Shown: piece after piece, positions 62,203 through 64,000 of the stretch
Numbering within the stretch: the first letter of the stretch is position 1
Layout: every line of letters starts with the position of its first letter
Source: CAWUFC02 sp963921335
GTDB taxonomy: Bacteria > Pseudomonadota > Gammaproteobacteria > Pseudomonadales > Halieaceae
Length of the DNA stretch: 64,000 bases
Reading direction: 5' to 3'
NCBI GenBank assembly: GCA_963921335.3
Contig: CAWUFC020000002.1
Span: forward strand, 496,001 to 560,000
The notes under the pieces: generated by a model
What the model saw: the letters and a program-made list of their open reading frames with translations, nothing else
Database searches by the model: none
What the model was told of the DNA's origin: nothing
Made by a program: the position numbers and the translations under genes

Positions 62203-64000
62203 TTACCAGTCCTTACGCAAGGTAACCCCCCATGTAACGGGGTCGCTGTAGTAGGCCGTAAGCTTCCCATCCTGCGCCACACCATCTGCAATTGTGCCGG
62301 TATATTCTTCATCGAACACATTGCGACCCCAGGCGGTTAAGGTGACCTGGGCACTTTCAAAGTTGACCCCCGCACGCAGGTTAACGATGTCATACTCACC
62401 ATCCAGCTTGAGTGGGTCATTGTTAACGTCGGTCATGCGCTCATCAGTATAAGCCCACTCAGCGTAGACAAATCCACCGGTGTTATCTCCTATACGGAAT
62501 TTCCAGTCACCAGACAGCACCGCAACGTTCTCGGGGTTAGAGCTAACCAGACCACCGCTTCGGTCACAGGAGCCATCGCCATTGTCGCCAGGATCGGGTT
62601 CACCAGTCTGCCAGGGAGTGGCGATTTGGCAATCACCGTTCTCAAAGTCGGCGTACTCTGCGTCGTTGTAAGCCCAGGCAAAGTTAAGGCCGAAGTTCTC
62701 AGTGGCCTGCCAATAAAGATCCACCTCCAGTCCACGTGCCTCAACCACACCCGCATTTTGCAGCGCAAAGCCAGTGCCCTGGAAGGAGATAGTCTGTAGA
62801 TCCTCAGTATCGGTCGCATGCGCAGCGATGTTCAGACGCAAGTTCTGATCGGGGAAATCAGCTTTCATACCGATCTCAAAAGCCTCTGAGGACTCTGGAC
62901 CGAACACAATGGGCACGATGGGATCAACACGATCAACATTGATACCGCCTGCCTTATAGCCAGTGCCATAAGACGCGTAAAGCATGATCGCGTCATTGGC
63001 GAACCATGTCAGTTTCAGAGTGCCGGTTACCTCATCGTCATCAAACTCTTCATACACGTCCGGTCGTGGCGCCAGTGGCGGGAAGAAGAAGAAGCCCCAA
63101 TTGTCCAACAGGGGATTCAACTCGGGCGGCGCATCGTCTTCGAAGATGTTTTGCATCTCCTTGTCTTCCTTGGTCCAGCGCAGACCGGCCGTTAACAGGA
63201 AGCTGTCACTCAGGTTCACATCAAACTGACCAAACACCGCGTAACTCTCGTGTTCCTGAGTAGAGGTATCTCTAGAACCAGTGCCTGCAATAAAAGCGTT
63301 AGGTGGCAGAGAGACTAATGGCGCCGTGTCTTTGCCGACTCCGGTGGTTCTGAAGGCATCAAGATCCTGGGTAAAGTAGTAAAGGCCAACTACATAGTTG
63401 AAGCGATCGTACTCGTTGCTGATGCGGAACTCTTGAGAAAACTGTTTTTGATCCTGCGTATTGGTCCGATCAACGGCTTCCACGTCCATAAAATCTGAAT
63501 CGACGCTATCAAACGACTCATATTGCCTGTAGGCAGTGATACTGGTGAAGGTCAGAACGTCAGTCTGCCAGTCAATTTGCATGGACAGGCCCTGATCTTC
63601 GTTGGTCGAAATGGGCAAGTAATTGAATGCTGTCTCACGATCATAGAAGTTCTCTGCCAGGGTAACGGTCCCACCCAGTTGCTCTGCGATAACGTCGGTG
63701 CCGGTTTTCCCAGGTACACCGGAGGCTTCGAAGTTATTGACCCAGGTATTGGAACCACAGCAGATTTCATCGATCTCAGAAGCGTCGGCAATGATATGAA
63801 TCGTCAGGTCATCATTAGGCGTCCACAGGGCTTGCAGCCGCGCACCCCATCGATCTCGGTCATAAATCTTGTCATCGCCAAGATTGAGATCGCTGACAAA
63901 GCCGTCGCGCTGCATTCCGAAGCCGGTCAGGCGGAAGGCCAGAACATTGTCGATTGCGGAGAGCGATACCCCGCCCTGGGCGCTGAACAAATTATAGTCA
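62203..64000 (-). CDS. TonB-dependent receptor, 3' part (runs off right edge)
   Basis: The last 598 residues of a second outer-membrane TonB-dependent receptor; the N-terminus lies beyond the window. Barrel features: repeated aromatic strands such as FSQEFRISNEYDRFNYVVGLYYF, FDVNLSDSFLLTAGLRWTKEDKEM, IMLYASYGTGYKAGGINV and VEARGLEVDLYWQATENFGLNFAWAYNDAEY, with the C-terminal WGVTLRKDW. Residue patterns match the family of the receptor at the left edge but the sequences clearly differ. Substrate unknown. Confidence 0.94.
   Translation of the reverse strand, partial: DYNLFSAQGGVSLSAIDNVLAFRLTGFGMQRDGFVSDLNLGDDKIYDRDRWGARLQALWTPNDDLTIHIIADASEIDEICCGSNTWVNNFEASGVPGKTGTDVIAEQLGGTVTLAENFYDRETAFNYLPISTNEDQGLSMQIDWQTDVLTFTSITAYRQYESFDSVDSDFMDVEAVDRTNTQDQKQFSQEFRISNEYDRFNYVVGLYYFTQDLDAFRTTGVGKDTAPLVSLPPNAFIAGTGSRDTSTQEHESYAVFGQFDVNLSDSFLLTAGLRWTKEDKEMQNIFEDDAPPELNPLLDNWGFFFFPPLAPRPDVYEEFDDDEVTGTLKLTWFANDAIMLYASYGTGYKAGGINVDRVDPIVPIVFGPESSEAFEIGMKADFPDQNLRLNIAAHATDTEDLQTISFQGTGFALQNAGVVEARGLEVDLYWQATENFGLNFAWAYNDAEYADFENGDCQIATPWQTGEPDPGDNGDGSCDRSGGLVSSNPENVAVLSGDWKFRIGDNTGGFVYAEWAYTDERMTDVNNDPLKLDGEYDIVNLRAGVNFESAQVTLTAWGRNVFDEEYTGTIADGVAQDGKLTAYYSDPVTWGVTLRKDW

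Noticed and set aside
1..64000. CRISPR arrays, prophage, integrons or insertion sequences
   Set aside because: No regularly spaced repeats, transposase, integrase or phage gene was seen; the only repeat is the palindrome at 10856-10898.

Overview
The window looks like a chromosome segment of a marine, aerobic, heterotrophic gammaproteobacterium, most like the Halieaceae/Cellvibrionales group. This is an inference from gene content: two TonB-dependent receptors at the edges, an AlkB-type alkane hydroxylase with a rubredoxin, many SDRs and acyl-CoA dehydrogenases, a complete Pseudomonas-type type II secretion operon (gspC to gspN), a Na+-pumping oxaloacetate decarboxylase, and a tRNA-Thr(CGU) close to the E. 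coli one. No ribosomal or phylogenetic marker gene is present to fix the taxon. I see no IS element, prophage, integrase or CRISPR array.

Layout. 1-1313: 5' part of a TonB-dependent receptor (minus strand). 1445-8290: alkane/lipid oxidation block with an AraC regulator divergent from alkB-rubredoxin, three SDRs, a DUF1499 membrane protein and an HtrA-like protease. 8514-14839: an acyl-CoA dehydrogenase pair (plus), then a minus-strand operon of thiolase, NSS and AGCS sodium symporters, separated by a perfect 20-bp palindrome. 14920-20786: minus-strand genes for an M24 aminopeptidase P, MBL hydrolase, alpha/beta hydrolase, a Tat-signal SDR, a CmcJ/NvfI-type oxygenase and a second rubredoxin. 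20855-23203: a second acyl-CoA dehydrogenase pair. 23318-34541: gspCDEFGHIJKLMN. 34651-37981: oadGAB. 38075-45837: Yej-like peptide ABC importer plus an M28 peptidase, with a divergent POT peptide transporter at 45935. 47499-52665: enoyl-reductase-like protein, outer-membrane barrel, two GSTs, TerB, TVP38/VTT protein. 52877-52952: tRNA-Thr. 53111-56519: a large unrecognised membrane protein and an M19 dipeptidase. 56597-62171: lutABC, dienelactone hydrolase, LLM oxidoreductase, SYLF protein and an NTF2-like protein. 62203-64000: 3' part of a second TonB-dependent receptor.

How it fits together. Hydrophobic substrates can be taken up by TonB receptors, hydroxylated by AlkB/rubredoxin, oxidised by SDRs and acyl-CoA dehydrogenases and cleaved by thiolase. 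Peptides are cut by secreted or periplasmic peptidases (M28, M19, M24), with export supported by the T2SS, and enter by the ABC and POT importers. The NSS and AGCS symporters and the Oad pump suggest a sodium cycle.

Sequence quality matters here. At least two genes (alkB and the M28 peptidase), and probably a third (the AraC regulator start), are each broken by what looks like one missing base in a homopolymer. The 1268-residue peptidase/binding-protein fusion that a gene caller would report is an artefact of one of these. The most interesting items for follow-up are the rubredoxin-CmcJ gene pair, the two paired acyl-CoA dehydrogenases with apparently split active sites, the large unknown membrane protein at 53111, the operator-like palindrome before the GST gene and the REP-like palindrome at 10856.
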